From assembly GCF_003289625.1 (NCBI RefSeq), contig NZ_QMBN01000003.1, positions 62,001 to 126,000 on the forward strand: DNA of 64,000 bases. Direction: 5' to 3'. The notes beneath the pieces were generated by a model that was not told the origin of the DNA, searched no databases, and worked only from the letters and a program-made list of their open reading frames with translations. A program made the position numbers and the translations under genes. Origin of the DNA: Microbacterium sp. SMR1. GTDB lineage: Bacteria; Actinomycetota; Actinomycetes; Actinomycetales; Microbacteriaceae. This document shows positions 44,097-53,996 of this stretch, piece after piece (position 1 is the first letter of the stretch; each line of letters starts with the position of its first letter).

Positions 44097-44840
44097 GTGA
44101 GGATCGCGATCGCCGGCAGCACCGGCACCGTCGGCAAGCTCGTCCACAGCATCGCCACCGAACGCGGACACGACGTCGTCGCGCTCGCGCGCAGCAACGG
44201 TCACGACCTCGAGCATGCCTCGCTCCCCGCCTCGGTTCTCGACGGTGTCGACACGATCGTCGACGTCAGCGGCATCCAGACCCTGTCGCGGCATCGCTCG
44301 CGCCGGTTCTTCGAGAGCGTGTCGGCCAACCTGCAGCAGGCGGGAACGGCCGCAGGTGTCAAACACCTCGTCGCTCTCTCGATCGTCGGCATCGACGGGG
44401 TGGATGCCGCCTACTACGGCGGCAAACTCGCGCACGAGCGGGCGGTGCAGCGCGGGGCGCTCCCCCACACGCTGCTCCGCGCTGCGCAGTTCCACGAGTT
44501 CGCCGAGCAGACGCTCGTCCGCGGAAAGTTGGGCCCGATCACGGTCGTGCCGGCCGCCCGGGTTCGCCCGATCGCTGCGCGCGAGATCGCCGAGCACCTC
44601 GTCACACTCGCGGAGGGCGAGCCGGTCGGCCGGGCGCGCGATCTGACCGGGCCGCGCGACGAGCTGCTCATCGACATGGTGCGAGCGCTGCTCGATGCCC
44701 GCGGCATCCGCCGCACCACGGTCGAGACGCGCCTGCCGGGCTCGTTCGGCCGTGCAATGTCGTCGGGGCGCCTGCGCGGGCACGCGAACGCCGAACGCGG
44801 AACCGTCATGTTCGCGGAGTGGCTCGCGAGCCAGACCTGA
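44097..44840 (+). CDS. NAD(P)-binding Rossmann protein, NmrA/SDR atypical
   Basis: Protein of 247 residues with a GTG start at 44097. The dinucleotide loop is IAIAGSTGTVGKLV, followed by VDTIVDVSGIQTLS, HLVALSIVGIDGVD and YYGGKLAHERAVQRG (YxxxK-like). The C-terminal substrate part has RDLTGPRDELLIDMVRA. Such NmrA-like proteins are reductases or redox sensors. It follows leuA by 4 bases and may be cotranscribed, though a link with leucine synthesis is not evident. Confidence 0.88.
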   Translation: MRIAIAGSTGTVGKLVHSIATERGHDVVALARSNGHDLEHASLPASVLDGVDTIVDVSGIQTLSRHRSRRFFESVSANLQQAGTAAGVKHLVALSIVGIDGVDAAYYGGKLAHERAVQRGALPHTLLRAAQFHEFAEQTLVRGKLGPITVVPAARVRPIAAREIAEHLVTLAEGEPVGRARDLTGPRDELLIDMVRALLDARGIRRTTVETRLPGSFGRAMSSGRLRGHANAERGTVMFAEWLASQT

Positions 44841-44877
44841 GTCGGCGGTCACACCGCGCGCACGGCGTCCGACAATA

Positions 44878-44907
44878 CACAAGACTTGTTGCGCAATGGT
44901 TCTTGTG
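44878..44907. promoter_or_regulatory. Predicted operator of the ArsR-like regulator
   Basis: CACAAG (44878-44883) and CTTGTG (44902-44907) are inverted around TTGCGCAA (44889-44896), and all share the same centre. This 30-bp interrupted palindrome ends 17 bases before the ATG of the regulator, as expected for an autorepressor site that would also control the MFS gene downstream. Confidence 0.6.
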
Positions 44908-44924
44908 CATCTAGCGTTGCGGGT

Positions 44925-45509
44925 ATGACCTCTGCTGATCGCTCCGCTTCTCGACTCGAGACGGCGGCCGCCATGCGCGTGCTCGCGCACCCGACCCGAC
45001 TGCGTCTCCTCGGCATCCTGCGCGAGAACGGCCCGCAGACGGCGGCTCAGCTCGGCGAGATCGTCGACGAAGCGCCGGGCACGATCAGCTATCACCTGAG
45101 CAAACTCGCCTCGATCGATCTCATCGAGCCCGCCGAGCCGCGCAGCGCCGATCAGCGCGAGCGCTGGTGGCAGGCCGCCGCTGCCGAGACGACGTGGGAG
45201 CCGGCCGAACACCTCGACGACCCAGCCCAACGAGCTGCCTCATCGGCGCTGGAGAAGTCGATCGCGCAGATCTACGCCGCCCGCTACAGCGAGTACGTCG
45301 ACGCGATGCCGACTCTTCCCCCCGAGTGGGTGGCCGCCGGGGCGACCGGTGACCGGACGCTGCGCCTCACGCTCGACGAGCTGACCGCGATGCGCACCGA
45401 CCTCGAGTCGCTCATGCACCGGTGGCAAGAAGCGAGCGCGCAGCACGACGATGCAGATGATGCCGCCGTACCGGTCGCCCTCGTCTACCAGGCCTACCGC
45501 CGGCCATGA
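44925..45509 (+). CDS. ArsR-like winged-helix regulator
   Basis: Protein of 194 residues (ATG 44925). An N-terminal HTH_20-type domain has MRVLAHPTRLRLLGILREN, AAQLGEIVDEAPGTISYHLS and KLASIDLIEPAE. The C-terminal half is a helical dimer or sensor part with no obvious metal cysteines. It overlaps the MFS gene by 4 bases (ATGA), so it likely represses its own operon and senses the exporter substrate. Confidence 0.9.
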   Translation: MTSADRSASRLETAAAMRVLAHPTRLRLLGILRENGPQTAAQLGEIVDEAPGTISYHLSKLASIDLIEPAEPRSADQRERWWQAAAAETTWEPAEHLDDPAQRAASSALEKSIAQIYAARYSEYVDAMPTLPPEWVAAGATGDRTLRLTLDELTAMRTDLESLMHRWQEASAQHDDADDAAVPVALVYQAYRRP

Positions 45510-46801
45510 CCACGACCGACTCCCCTGTCCGTTCGGCCGATGCGACGCACCGGCGCGCAGCATCCCGCGCCCTCTACGCCCTACTGTCGGCGCACGCGAT
45601 CTCGCAGACGGGCAACGTCATCACGGCCTTCGCGATCCCCTTCTACGTCCTGGCCACGGGCGGCTCGGGCGTCGAGGTCGGGCTGGCCGCGTTCGCCGCG
45701 ACCGCGCCCGTCATCGTAGGAGGCGTGTTCGGCGGGGTGGTCGTGGACCGCATCGGCGGCCGTCGCGCCGCGATCGTCGCCGACATCGTGAGCGGTGTGA
45801 CGGTTCTCGCGATCCCCGCGCTCGCGCTCACGGTAGGCCTGCCCTTCTGGGCTCTGCTGGCACTCGTCTTCACGAGCGGCGTGCTCGACACACCCGGCCA
45901 GATCGCCCGCCGCGTGATGCTGCCCGAACTCACGGAGGCGGCGCACGTCAGGCTCGAGCGGAGCGTCGGACTCCTCGACGGCTCGGAGCGCCTCTCCAAG
46001 CTCATCGGCGCGTCCGTCGCCGGCGCGCTCGTCGCTCTCCTCGGACCGATGGCAGCCCTCGTCACGAACGCTGCTGCGTTTCTCATCTCGGCTGCGATCA
46101 CCCGCCTGATGGTCCCCGCGACGACGGCGCGAATGACCGCCGTCGGCGACACGGATGCCGCAGCCCGGCGCTCGTACTGGCGCGAGCTGCGCGACGGGTT
46201 CCGGTTCGTCGTGCGTGATCCGCTCATGCGGCTCATCGTCGGCATGGTGCTCATCACCAACCTGCTCGATGCGGCCCGCAGCGCCTCGCTGATGCCTCTC
46301 TACGCGAACGCCGAACTCGGCGGCGCCGGAGCCCTCGCCGTCATCGTCGCTGTCATGGGCGGGTGCGCGCTCATGGGCAACATCGCGTTCGGCTTCATCG
46401 CGCACCGGATGCCGCGGCGCGTGACCTTCGCGCTGTGCTTCCTCGTCGCCGGCGGCCCGTCCAGCGCGGTGTTCGCCCTCGGCGCGCCGTTCCCGGTGCT
46501 CGTCGCTGCCGCCGGCGTCTCGGGGCTCGCGGCCGGCGCGTTGAACCCGATCCTCGGCGCGGTGCAGCTCGAGCGCGTCCCGGCGCCCATGCGCGGTCGC
46601 GTCTTCGGCCTGCTCAACGCCGGCACATGGGCAGGGGTCCCGCTCGGCGCGCTGCTCGGCGGCATCGCCGCCGATGGCCTCGGTCTCTTCGCATCGTTCG
46701 GCATCGTCGCGATCATCTACACCGTGGTCACGACGGCACCCCTCACGGGCGGAGCCTGGCGGCTGATGGAACGGCGACCGAACGAACAGGCGGCACTCTA
46801 G
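45506..46801 (+). CDS. MFS transporter, drug-efflux type
   Basis: Twelve-helix inner-membrane transporter of 431 residues. The loop 2-3 motif A is GGVVVDRIGGRRAAIVADIV; a second occurs as FIAHRMPRRVTFALC. Marks such as RVMLPELTEAAHVRLERSVG and NPILGAVQLERVPAPMRGRV are typical of the MFS_3/enterobactin exporter-like branch. Expressed with the ArsR-like regulator, so probably an inducible efflux pump. The substrate is unknown. Confidence 0.93.
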   Translation: MTTTDSPVRSADATHRRAASRALYALLSAHAISQTGNVITAFAIPFYVLATGGSGVEVGLAAFAATAPVIVGGVFGGVVVDRIGGRRAAIVADIVSGVTVLAIPALALTVGLPFWALLALVFTSGVLDTPGQIARRVMLPELTEAAHVRLERSVGLLDGSERLSKLIGASVAGALVALLGPMAALVTNAAAFLISAAITRLMVPATTARMTAVGDTDAAARRSYWRELRDGFRFVVRDPLMRLIVGMVLITNLLDAARSASLMPLYANAELGGAGALAVIVAVMGGCALMGNIAFGFIAHRMPRRVTFALCFLVAGGPSSAVFALGAPFPVLVAAAGVSGLAAGALNPILGAVQLERVPAPMRGRVFGLLNAGTWAGVPLGALLGGIAADGLGLFASFGIVAIIYTVVTTAPLTGGAWRLMERRPNEQAAL

Positions 46802-46863
46802 GCCCCTGCGCCGCGTCTCGCACGTCGTTCCCTATCCGGCATCCGCTCGTGTTGACTGCGGGG

Positions 46864-48237
46864 ATGAGCAACTGGGCCGAGACCGTCATGTTGTGGCACG
46901 TGTACCCGCTGGGGTTCACGGGAGCACCGATCCGGCCGGACGGCGCCGACGACGACGGCCAGTCGGATGCCGGCGCCGCAGACCAGCCCGTCGAGCACCG
47001 GCTGAACCGCATCGAGGCCTGGCTCGATCATGTCGTCGAGCTCGGCCTCAACGGGCTGCTCCTCGGCCCGGTCTTCCCCTCGAGCACGCACGGATACGAC
47101 ACCGTCGACTACTTCCGCATCGATGCCCGGCTCGGTGATGACGGCGACATCGACCGTCTGATCGCGGCGGCCCACGACCGCGGCATCCGCGTGCTGTTCG
47201 ACGGTGTCTTCAACCATGTGGGGCGCGAGCACCCTGCGTTCGCGGCTCTCGAAGAGCAGGGGCCGGAAGCCGACACCGCCGACCTCTTCCGCGTGCGGTG
47301 GGACGGCTGGCAGGCCGGCGAGCCGGTCGACGCCGACGTCTTCGAGGGGCACGACGCCCTGGTCACGCTGAACCACGACTCCCCCGCTGTCGCGGATCTC
47401 GTCGTCGAGGTGATGACCCACTGGCTGGGCCGCGGCATCGACGGCTGGCGACTGGATGCCGCCTACGCTGTGCCGTCCGCCTTCTGGGCGAGAGTGCTGC
47501 CGCGGGTTCGCGCCGAGTACCCCGAGGCGTGGTTCCTCGGCGAGGTCATCCATGGCGACGCTGCCCGCATCGTCGAGGAGTCGACGATCGACTCGCTGAC
47601 GCAGTACGAGCTGTGGCAGGGCATCTGGCACGGCATCGCCGACCGCAACCTGTTCGAGCTGAAGCACGCGATCGAGCGGAACAACGAGCTCCTGTCGGTC
47701 TTCGCTCCGCAGACCTTCGTCGGCAACCACGACGTCACGCGGATCGCCTCGGCGATCGGCCCCGACCTGGTGCCGCACGCGCTGGCGGTGCTGTTCACCG
47801 TGGCGGGGGTGCCGTCGGTGTATGCGGGCGACGAGTACGGCTATGAGGCGGTGAAGGAGGAACGTCTCGGCGGTGACGACGCGGTGCGCCCCGAGTTCCC
47901 CGACGCGCCGCCCGCGCCCGATTCGCTGCCCGAGAGCGCGCAGCACATCCTCCGCACCCATCAGCAGCTGATCGCCGTGCGCCGGCAGCATCCCTGGTTG
48001 CATCGCGCCCACACCGACGTGATCCATATCGACAACACCGCGATGGTGCTGCGGACCGCGACGGGAACGGATGCCGTCGTCACGGCGCTCAACGTCGGCG
48101 ACGCGCCGGTGACCGTGCCGGTGGCCGATGCGACGCGGCTGCTCGCCGGATCGCTGGTCGACGACATCAACAGGCACGCCGGCGAGGCATCCCTTCCCCC
48201 GCGCGGTTGGGCAGTCCTATCGGCTACCCCCGCCTGA
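46864..48237 (+). CDS. Alpha-amylase family (GH13) enzyme
   Basis: Intracellular GH13 protein of 457 residues. Conserved regions are FDGVFNHVG (region I), GIDGWRLDAAYAVP with nucleophile D198 (region II), FLGEVIHG with acid E227 (region III) and FVGNHDVTRI with D290 (region IV). The opening AETVMLWHVYPLGFTGAPIR is typical of cytoplasmic trehalose-synthase-like or maltogenic members. No signal peptide and no starch-binding domain. The substrate is probably a short alpha-glucan (inference). Confidence 0.94.
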   Translation: MSNWAETVMLWHVYPLGFTGAPIRPDGADDDGQSDAGAADQPVEHRLNRIEAWLDHVVELGLNGLLLGPVFPSSTHGYDTVDYFRIDARLGDDGDIDRLIAAAHDRGIRVLFDGVFNHVGREHPAFAALEEQGPEADTADLFRVRWDGWQAGEPVDADVFEGHDALVTLNHDSPAVADLVVEVMTHWLGRGIDGWRLDAAYAVPSAFWARVLPRVRAEYPEAWFLGEVIHGDAARIVEESTIDSLTQYELWQGIWHGIADRNLFELKHAIERNNELLSVFAPQTFVGNHDVTRIASAIGPDLVPHALAVLFTVAGVPSVYAGDEYGYEAVKEERLGGDDAVRPEFPDAPPAPDSLPESAQHILRTHQQLIAVRRQHPWLHRAHTDVIHIDNTAMVLRTATGTDAVVTALNVGDAPVTVPVADATRLLAGSLVDDINRHAGEASLPPRGWAVLSATPA

Positions 48238-48322
48238 CCCGCGACCCGACCCAGATGGCGGTCGGTTCTCCCCCACGCGTGACGACAATTCGCGTCGGCT
48301 CGCATCGGGTCGCGCGGTGGCG

Positions 48323-51300
48323 TCAGCGGAAGTCTCGTGACTGGTGCCTCACCCCCACCCGCAGGTCTTCGAACGCGTCGGCGAGGATGTTCACGACCCC
48401 CTCGTTGGACCGCTCGAGGATGCCGCGGACGATGAGCGCCGGGCTGTCGCGCACCACCCGCCGGTAGCGATGCCACATGCCCGTCGAGCAGATGACGTTC
48501 ATCAGTCCGTGCTCGTCCTCGAGGTTGAGGAACGTGATGCCGGAGGCCGTCGCCGGCCGCTGCCGGTGGGTGACGAGCCCGGCGATCTCGACGCGGCGCC
48601 CCGACTCATGCTGTCGCAGGTCGTTCGCGGTGAGCACGCCGCGCGCATCGAGCTGCGAGCGGTAATGGGTCATCGGATGGTCGTCGGGTGAGATGCCCGT
48701 GGCCCACAGGTCGGAGGCCAGCACGTCGTAGCTCGACTGGTCGGTGAACAGTGGCGGCTGTACGGCGATGAGCGAATCGGGCAGGTACTCGATGCGGTCC
48801 TGCGCGGCCGATCCCGCCAGCCAGATCGCCTCGCGACGGGTGTGCCCGAAGCACTCCAGCGCTCCCGCGGTGGCGAGCGCTTCGAGCTGCGTCGTGTCGG
48901 CACCGGTGCGGCGCACCAGGTCGCGCATGTCGCGATAGGGGCCGGATGCCTCGCGCTCGGCGACGATCCGCTCGGCGAACCTCTTGCCGATGCCGGTGAC
49001 CGCGGCGAGCCCGAGCCGCACCGCGAAGCCGCCGTCGCGGCGATGCGCCGCCGACTCGTCGGGGGCGTTGATGTCGAAGACCGGCACGGGAGGCTGCTCG
49101 CCGAGGCAGCTGTCGCGGCCCGTGGGACCCGGCCGCCCCGCCTCACCCGACACGGATTCGAGCACGGCCTCGGCTCCCGAGAGCTGCAGGTCGGGGCGTC
49201 GCACCTCGACCCCGTGACGGCGGGCGTCGGCCGCCAACGTCGCCGGTGAGTAGAAGCCCATCGGCTGAGCCCGCAGCAGCCCCGCGAGGAACGCCGCCGG
49301 GTAGTGCAGCTTGATCCACGAGCTGGCGTAGACGAGCAGCCCGAACGACAGCGAGTGGCTCTCGGCGAAGCCGAAGTTCGCGAACGCCTGGATCTTCGCG
49401 TAGATGTCGTCGGCGGCATCCCCCACCAGGCCGTTCTCGGCCATGCCCTCGTAGAGCTTCTGCTTGAGCGAGTCGATGCGCTCGATGCCGCGCTTGGAGC
49501 CCATCGCACGACGCAGCAGGTCGGCATCCTCGCCCGAGAGTCCGCCGATGACCATGCCCATCTGCATGAGCTGCTCCTGGAAGACCGGCACCCCGAGCGT
49601 GCGTTCGAGCACGGGCTTGAGCTTCTCGTGCGGATACGTCGTTTTCTCGTATCCGAGCTTGCGGCGCACGTACGGGTGCACGGCACCGCCCTGGATGGGC
49701 CCCGGCCGGATGAGAGCGATCTCGATCACGAGGTCGTAGAACCGTCGCGGCTGCAGGCGCGGCAGCAGTCCCATCTGCGCGCGGGACTCGACCTGGAACA
49801 CCCCGATCGAGTCGGCCCGGCACAGCATGTCGTAGACGGCGGCCTCTTCCTTCGGAAGCGTCGAGAGCTCGAACCTCTCCCCCGTCGCTCCCTCGATGAG
49901 GTCGAAGCAGTACTGCAGCGCGGCGAGCATCCCGAGGCCCAGCAGGTCGAACTTCACCAGGCCCATCCAGGCGGCGTCGTCTTTGTCCCACTGGATGACG
50001 GTGCGGTCCTGCATCCGGGCGTGCTCGATCGGCACGACCTCGCCGACGGGACGATCGGTCAGCACCATGCCGCCCGAGTGGATGCCCAGGTGCCGGGGTG
50101 CCTTCAGCAGCTCGGCGGCGTAGCTGAGCACCCGCTCGGGGATGTCGTGGTCGGGACCGGTGTCGAGCGTGGCCCCCCAGCGTTCGACCTGCTTCGACCA
50201 GGCATCCTGCTGTCCCGGGGAGTGCCCGAGGGCCTTCGCCATGTCGCGCACGGCGTTCTTGGGCCGGTACTGGATGACGTTCGCCACCTGCGCCGCACGC
50301 TCGCGCCCGTAGGTGGCATAGACCCACTGAATGATCTCCTCGCGCCGGTCGGAGTCGAAGTCGACGTCGATGTCGGGTTCCTCCTCGCGGAGGGCCGACA
50401 GGAACCGCTCGAACGGCAGCCGGTAGTAGATGGAGTCGATCGCGGTGATGTCGAGCAGGTAGCAGACGGCGCTGTTGGCCGCCGAGCCACGCCCCTGACA
50501 GAGGATGCCGCGCCGCCGCGCCTCTTGCACGATGCCGTAGACGATGAGGAAGTAGCCGGGGAAGTCCTTCTGCTCGATGACCGCGAGCTCTCGCTCGATG
50601 CGGTCGCGGTCTTCGGGCGGGAGGTTCGGGTACTTGCGGGGCACCGCCTCCCACACGATCTGGCGCAGCCACGACATCGGCGTGTGCCCCTCGGGAACGG
50701 GAAGCTTCGGCAGGGCGGGCTTGGCTCGACGCAGCGGGAAAGCGAGCTCGTCGGCGAGCTCGACGGTGCGTGCCACGGCTCCGGGGAACCGGCGGAAGCG
50801 CCGCGTCATCTCGGCTCCCGACCGCAGGTGCGCCCCGGCGTGGGACGGCAGCCACCCGTCGAGCTCGTCGAGACCGCGGTTGGCCCGGACCGCCGCGATC
50901 GCGGCAGCGAGGTGGGCGCGATCGGGCACGGCGTAGTGCACGTTGTTCGTCGCGAGGATCGGCAGGCCGCGCTCACGCGCGAGGCCGGCGAGGATGTCGT
51001 TGTGCCGCGAGTCCAGCGGCTCGCCGTGGTCCATCAGCTCGACCTCGACGGCGTCGCGCCCGAACCGGTCGACCAGAGCGTCGAGCTCGGCGGCGGCAGC
51101 ATCCGGTCCGCGCTCGATGAGCGCCCGGCGCACTGCTCCCTTGCGGCATCCGGTGAGGATGCTCCATTCGCCTCCGGCGATGTCGGCCAGATCGTCGAGC
51201 CGGTACCGGGGCTTGCCCTTCTCCGCTCCCGCGAGCTGGCCCTGCGTGAGCGCCCGCGCCAGCCGGTGGTACCCCTCTTCGCCGCGGGCGAGGATGAGCA

Positions 51301-51730
51301 GATGCTCGCCCGGCGGGTCGGCCTCGTTGCGCGCGGCGCCGACGCGCTGCGGCAGATCGAGCGACAGCTCCGCCCCGAACACGGTCTTGACGGCCAGCTG
51401 CTCGGCGGCCTCGGCGAAGCGGACGATGCCATAGAACCCGTCGTGATCGGTGACAGCCAGGGCGTGCAGCCCCAACCGTTCGGCCTCTTCAGCCAGCTCT
51501 TCGGGCGATGAGGCCCCGTCGAGGAACGAGTACGACGTGTGCGCGTGCAGCTCGGCGTATGGCACCGCGTTCTCGGGACGCTCGATCCTCGGCGCGGAGT
51601 ACTTACCCCGCTTGCGCGACCACGCGGGACTGTCGCCCCCGTCCGCACCCGGCGGCGCGCTCGGCGCGCGGTTGCCGCTGAGCAGCCGCTCCATCTCGGA
51701 CCACGGCACCGAGGGGTTGTTGAAGCCCAT
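48323..51730 (-). CDS. dnaE2: Error-prone DNA polymerase III alpha subunit DnaE2
   Basis: Damage-inducible C-family polymerase of 1135 residues that extends past lesions with ImuA' and ImuB. The PHP domain opens with YAELHAHTSYSFLDGASSPE. The catalytic palm has GRGSAANSAVCYLLDITAID and the Asp pair in EPDIDVDFDSDRREE, then IRPGPIQGGAVHPYVRR and GFAESHSLSFGLLVYAS. An OB-fold closes the protein (GRRVEIAGLVTHRQRP). The ATG at 51730 overlaps the imuB stop by one base (TGATG). Length and gene order fit DnaE2 rather than replicative DnaE1. Confidence 0.96.
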   Translation of the reverse strand: MGFNNPSVPWSEMERLLSGNRAPSAPPGADGGDSPAWSRKRGKYSAPRIERPENAVPYAELHAHTSYSFLDGASSPEELAEEAERLGLHALAVTDHDGFYGIVRFAEAAEQLAVKTVFGAELSLDLPQRVGAARNEADPPGEHLLILARGEEGYHRLARALTQGQLAGAEKGKPRYRLDDLADIAGGEWSILTGCRKGAVRRALIERGPDAAAAELDALVDRFGRDAVEVELMDHGEPLDSRHNDILAGLARERGLPILATNNVHYAVPDRAHLAAAIAAVRANRGLDELDGWLPSHAGAHLRSGAEMTRRFRRFPGAVARTVELADELAFPLRRAKPALPKLPVPEGHTPMSWLRQIVWEAVPRKYPNLPPEDRDRIERELAVIEQKDFPGYFLIVYGIVQEARRRGILCQGRGSAANSAVCYLLDITAIDSIYYRLPFERFLSALREEEPDIDVDFDSDRREEIIQWVYATYGRERAAQVANVIQYRPKNAVRDMAKALGHSPGQQDAWSKQVERWGATLDTGPDHDIPERVLSYAAELLKAPRHLGIHSGGMVLTDRPVGEVVPIEHARMQDRTVIQWDKDDAAWMGLVKFDLLGLGMLAALQYCFDLIEGATGERFELSTLPKEEAAVYDMLCRADSIGVFQVESRAQMGLLPRLQPRRFYDLVIEIALIRPGPIQGGAVHPYVRRKLGYEKTTYPHEKLKPVLERTLGVPVFQEQLMQMGMVIGGLSGEDADLLRRAMGSKRGIERIDSLKQKLYEGMAENGLVGDAADDIYAKIQAFANFGFAESHSLSFGLLVYASSWIKLHYPAAFLAGLLRAQPMGFYSPATLAADARRHGVEVRRPDLQLSGAEAVLESVSGEAGRPGPTGRDSCLGEQPPVPVFDINAPDESAAHRRDGGFAVRLGLAAVTGIGKRFAERIVAEREASGPYRDMRDLVRRTGADTTQLEALATAGALECFGHTRREAIWLAGSAAQDRIEYLPDSLIAVQPPLFTDQSSYDVLASDLWATGISPDDHPMTHYRSQLDARGVLTANDLRQHESGRRVEIAGLVTHRQRPATASGITFLNLEDEHGLMNVICSTGMWHRYRRVVRDSPALIVRGILERSNEGVVNILADAFEDLRVGVRHQSRDFR

Positions 51731-53271
51731 CAGTCGTACCGCCCCTCGACCGACCATTCGCCGCCGTCGCACACCAGCAGCCATGCGGTCTGGGTGGCAT
51801 CGACCATCTGGAAGCGGTGGGCATGGCGCGCTCGCGCGGCATCCCACGCCCGCTCGATCACCGGCCACGGTCCCGCCCACGAGCGGATGCCGCGAGACCC
51901 GGTCGACGACACCAGAGCGGCCGGGATCGCCGTCAGCTCGCCCCGTCCGTCGACGGCCACCATGTCGCCCTCCCGATCGACGACAGCCAGCGGCAGCGCC
52001 CGCTCGAAGACCGTCGCGGGCAGCGGATCGGGCAGGCTCCCCGGCCAGGGCCGTTCGCGCGAGCTCGTCACCGGGCGGTCACCCCACGGCACGAGCACCT
52101 GCCGCTCGGCGAGCCAGCGGCCACCGCCCACGACCGGGGTCACGACGCCCGTGTGGCCGAGCATCGCCTGCACCCGCGACAGAGCGTGGTGCACCCGCTG
52201 CTCGGGACCGGAGCCGAACAGCGAGACGGCGTGATGGGATGCCGCATCCACCGCTTCGGGCTCGATCTTGACCCGAGCGACACCGCTGGTGAGCTTGCCG
52301 CTCTCGGCCAGCTGCCAGCGCACCCGGTCGACGACGGCGGCGGCGTCGAAGGTGCCGGGGTGGAGCCAGACACGGTTGCTCGTCTCGCCCCGGTCGCCGG
52401 TGAGGATGACCCGCAGCTCGGTGCACACGAGGTCGACCGCGCCGAGTCCGGAGATGAACTCCTCGGCCGCGACCCTCATGCCGAACGCGACCTGGTCGGC
52501 GAGGTCGAGCGGAGGCTCGAACGAGACCTCGCGGTGCAGCTCGGGCGGCGGAGTGCGCGGGACCACCGGGCGTGAATCGGCGCCGGAGGCGAGGCCGTGC
52601 AAGCGCGCGCCGCGGGGGCCGAAGCGTTCGACCAGTCGTTCGGGCTCGATCGCGGCGAGGTCGCCGAGGGTCTGCACGCCGAGCCGGGCGAAGAGGTCGA
52701 CGGAGTCGTCGTCGAGCACCGCGATCGTCAACGGAGCGAGGAACTCCGCCGAGCGCCCGGCCTCGACCACCCGGATGGGCCGGTCGGGGCGGGTGCTCAT
52801 CCGCGCGGCCTGCTGCGCCGTGAAGGGGCCGTCGGCGACACCGGCCCGCACGTCGAGGTCGCCCTCGGCGACTGCGGCCAGCAGCGCGCCGGCGGCCTCG
52901 GTCTCACCGCCGTAGAAACGTGCGGGGCCGCGCACGCGCAGCGCGCAGAGCCCTGCCTCGAGCACCTGCACTCCTGGCGCCATCTCTTCGAGGCGCGCGA
53001 CGATGGGAGCGAACTCCCGGTGATCGCGCACCGCATCCGCGTCGGCCACCTGCAGCGCGGGGCATCGCGCCTGCGCGTCGCGGCGACGCTGCCCGCGGGC
53101 GACGCCGTCGGCACGCGCGGCCGCTGAACACGCGATGACCACGCCCTTCTCGAAGACCGCGATCGGCGCGTTCGGATCGCCGCCGCTTTCGCGCACGAAC
53201 GCCACGACCGGCCAGTCGGGCACCCACACCACCAGGCTGCGTACCGGTGCCGTCGCCTCCTGCTCCCCCAC
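51730..53271 (-). CDS. imuB: ImuB, catalytically dead Y-family polymerase-like protein
   Basis: Protein of 513 residues; GTG at 53271 is 1 base after the imuA' stop. The Y-family fold is kept (SLVVWVPDWPVVAFVRESGG, CSAAARADGVARGQRRRDAQ). The second catalytic acidic motif (SxDE in DinB) is replaced by EAGLCALRV, so it cannot polymerise. Known ImuB proteins bridge DnaE2 to the sliding clamp. The C-terminal tail likely binds partners. It is the middle gene of the SOS mutasome operon. Confidence 0.93.
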   Translation of the reverse strand: MGEQEATAPVRSLVVWVPDWPVVAFVRESGGDPNAPIAVFEKGVVIACSAAARADGVARGQRRRDAQARCPALQVADADAVRDHREFAPIVARLEEMAPGVQVLEAGLCALRVRGPARFYGGETEAAGALLAAVAEGDLDVRAGVADGPFTAQQAARMSTRPDRPIRVVEAGRSAEFLAPLTIAVLDDDSVDLFARLGVQTLGDLAAIEPERLVERFGPRGARLHGLASGADSRPVVPRTPPPELHREVSFEPPLDLADQVAFGMRVAAEEFISGLGAVDLVCTELRVILTGDRGETSNRVWLHPGTFDAAAVVDRVRWQLAESGKLTSGVARVKIEPEAVDAASHHAVSLFGSGPEQRVHHALSRVQAMLGHTGVVTPVVGGGRWLAERQVLVPWGDRPVTSSRERPWPGSLPDPLPATVFERALPLAVVDREGDMVAVDGRGELTAIPAALVSSTGSRGIRSWAGPWPVIERAWDAARARHAHRFQMVDATQTAWLLVCDGGEWSVEGRYD

Positions 53272-53272
53272 G

Positions 53273-53974
53273 TCAGACCGCCCGTCGCATCGGGATCGGC
53301 TCGACGACCGGGCCGCCCGCGAGAGCCCGCTCGTGCGGAGCAGCCGAGATCGCGCCATCGGGCGCGGGCAGCAGCATCCGCGCCGATCGGGGAACCGGGA
53401 ACCGCCGGCTCGACACGGTGACCGTCAGCTCGCGGTCGCTGAGGTAGCCGTCACCGTCGCCCAACCCCGACCACCGCGGATCGGTGACGTCGAGCATCGC
53501 CTCGGTCTGCGGCCACGGCCCCTGCACGAGCAGCACCGTTCCGCGGTCGCGCAGCCGGCCGGCGAGCTTGGCGATGTCGGAGTCTTTCGCACGCTCGGGC
53601 GGACGCACCGCGACGACAGGAAGGACGTCGGCGATCGTCGCGGTGACGGCGAGCCACCGGGCTCCCGGATCGGGGATCAGCACGACGCGGGACAGGTCGA
53701 CCCCGGCGTGCTCCGCCGCTTCGGCTCCGAAGCCCGGCATCCCGACTACACCGCACCACGACCCGGTCTGCGACGGCTGGGCGAGTAGGGCGAACAGCAG
53801 TGAGGACGACGAGCCGAGCGAATAGGCGGCGCCGGGACGCAGCCCCCGCCCGGGCAGCAGTCCGGCCAGGGCAGGATGGGTCGGCAGTACCGGAGCATCG
53901 AGGCGGCGCCCCTGCATCCGCTCCATCTGCGCGCGCAGTCGCTGCACGTCCTCGGCGGCAGCGGGATTGCGCAT
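53273..53974 (-). CDS. imuA': ImuA'-like RecA-fold protein of the SOS mutasome
   Basis: Protein of 233 residues; the ATG at 53974 is preceded by GAGGA 5 bases upstream (a GTG at 53986 is an alternative). It has a RecA-like core without a standard Walker A: GLRPGAAYSLGSSSSLLFAL, GSWCGVVGMPGFG, then RVVLIPDPG and VLLVQGPWPQTEAML. Gene order imuA'-imuB-dnaE2 and the LexA box give the assignment; sequence similarity within this family is weak. Confidence 0.85.
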   Translation of the reverse strand: MRNPAAAEDVQRLRAQMERMQGRRLDAPVLPTHPALAGLLPGRGLRPGAAYSLGSSSSLLFALLAQPSQTGSWCGVVGMPGFGAEAAEHAGVDLSRVVLIPDPGARWLAVTATIADVLPVVAVRPPERAKDSDIAKLAGRLRDRGTVLLVQGPWPQTEAMLDVTDPRWSGLGDGDGYLSDRELTVTVSSRRFPVPRSARMLLPAPDGAISAAPHERALAGGPVVEPIPMRRAV

Positions 53975-53996
53975 GATCGTCCTCACTCAGCAAGGG

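Noticed and set aside
48238..48322. Terminator or small RNA between the amylase gene and dnaE2
   Set aside because: Only weak GC pairings, no stable stem with a T-tract.
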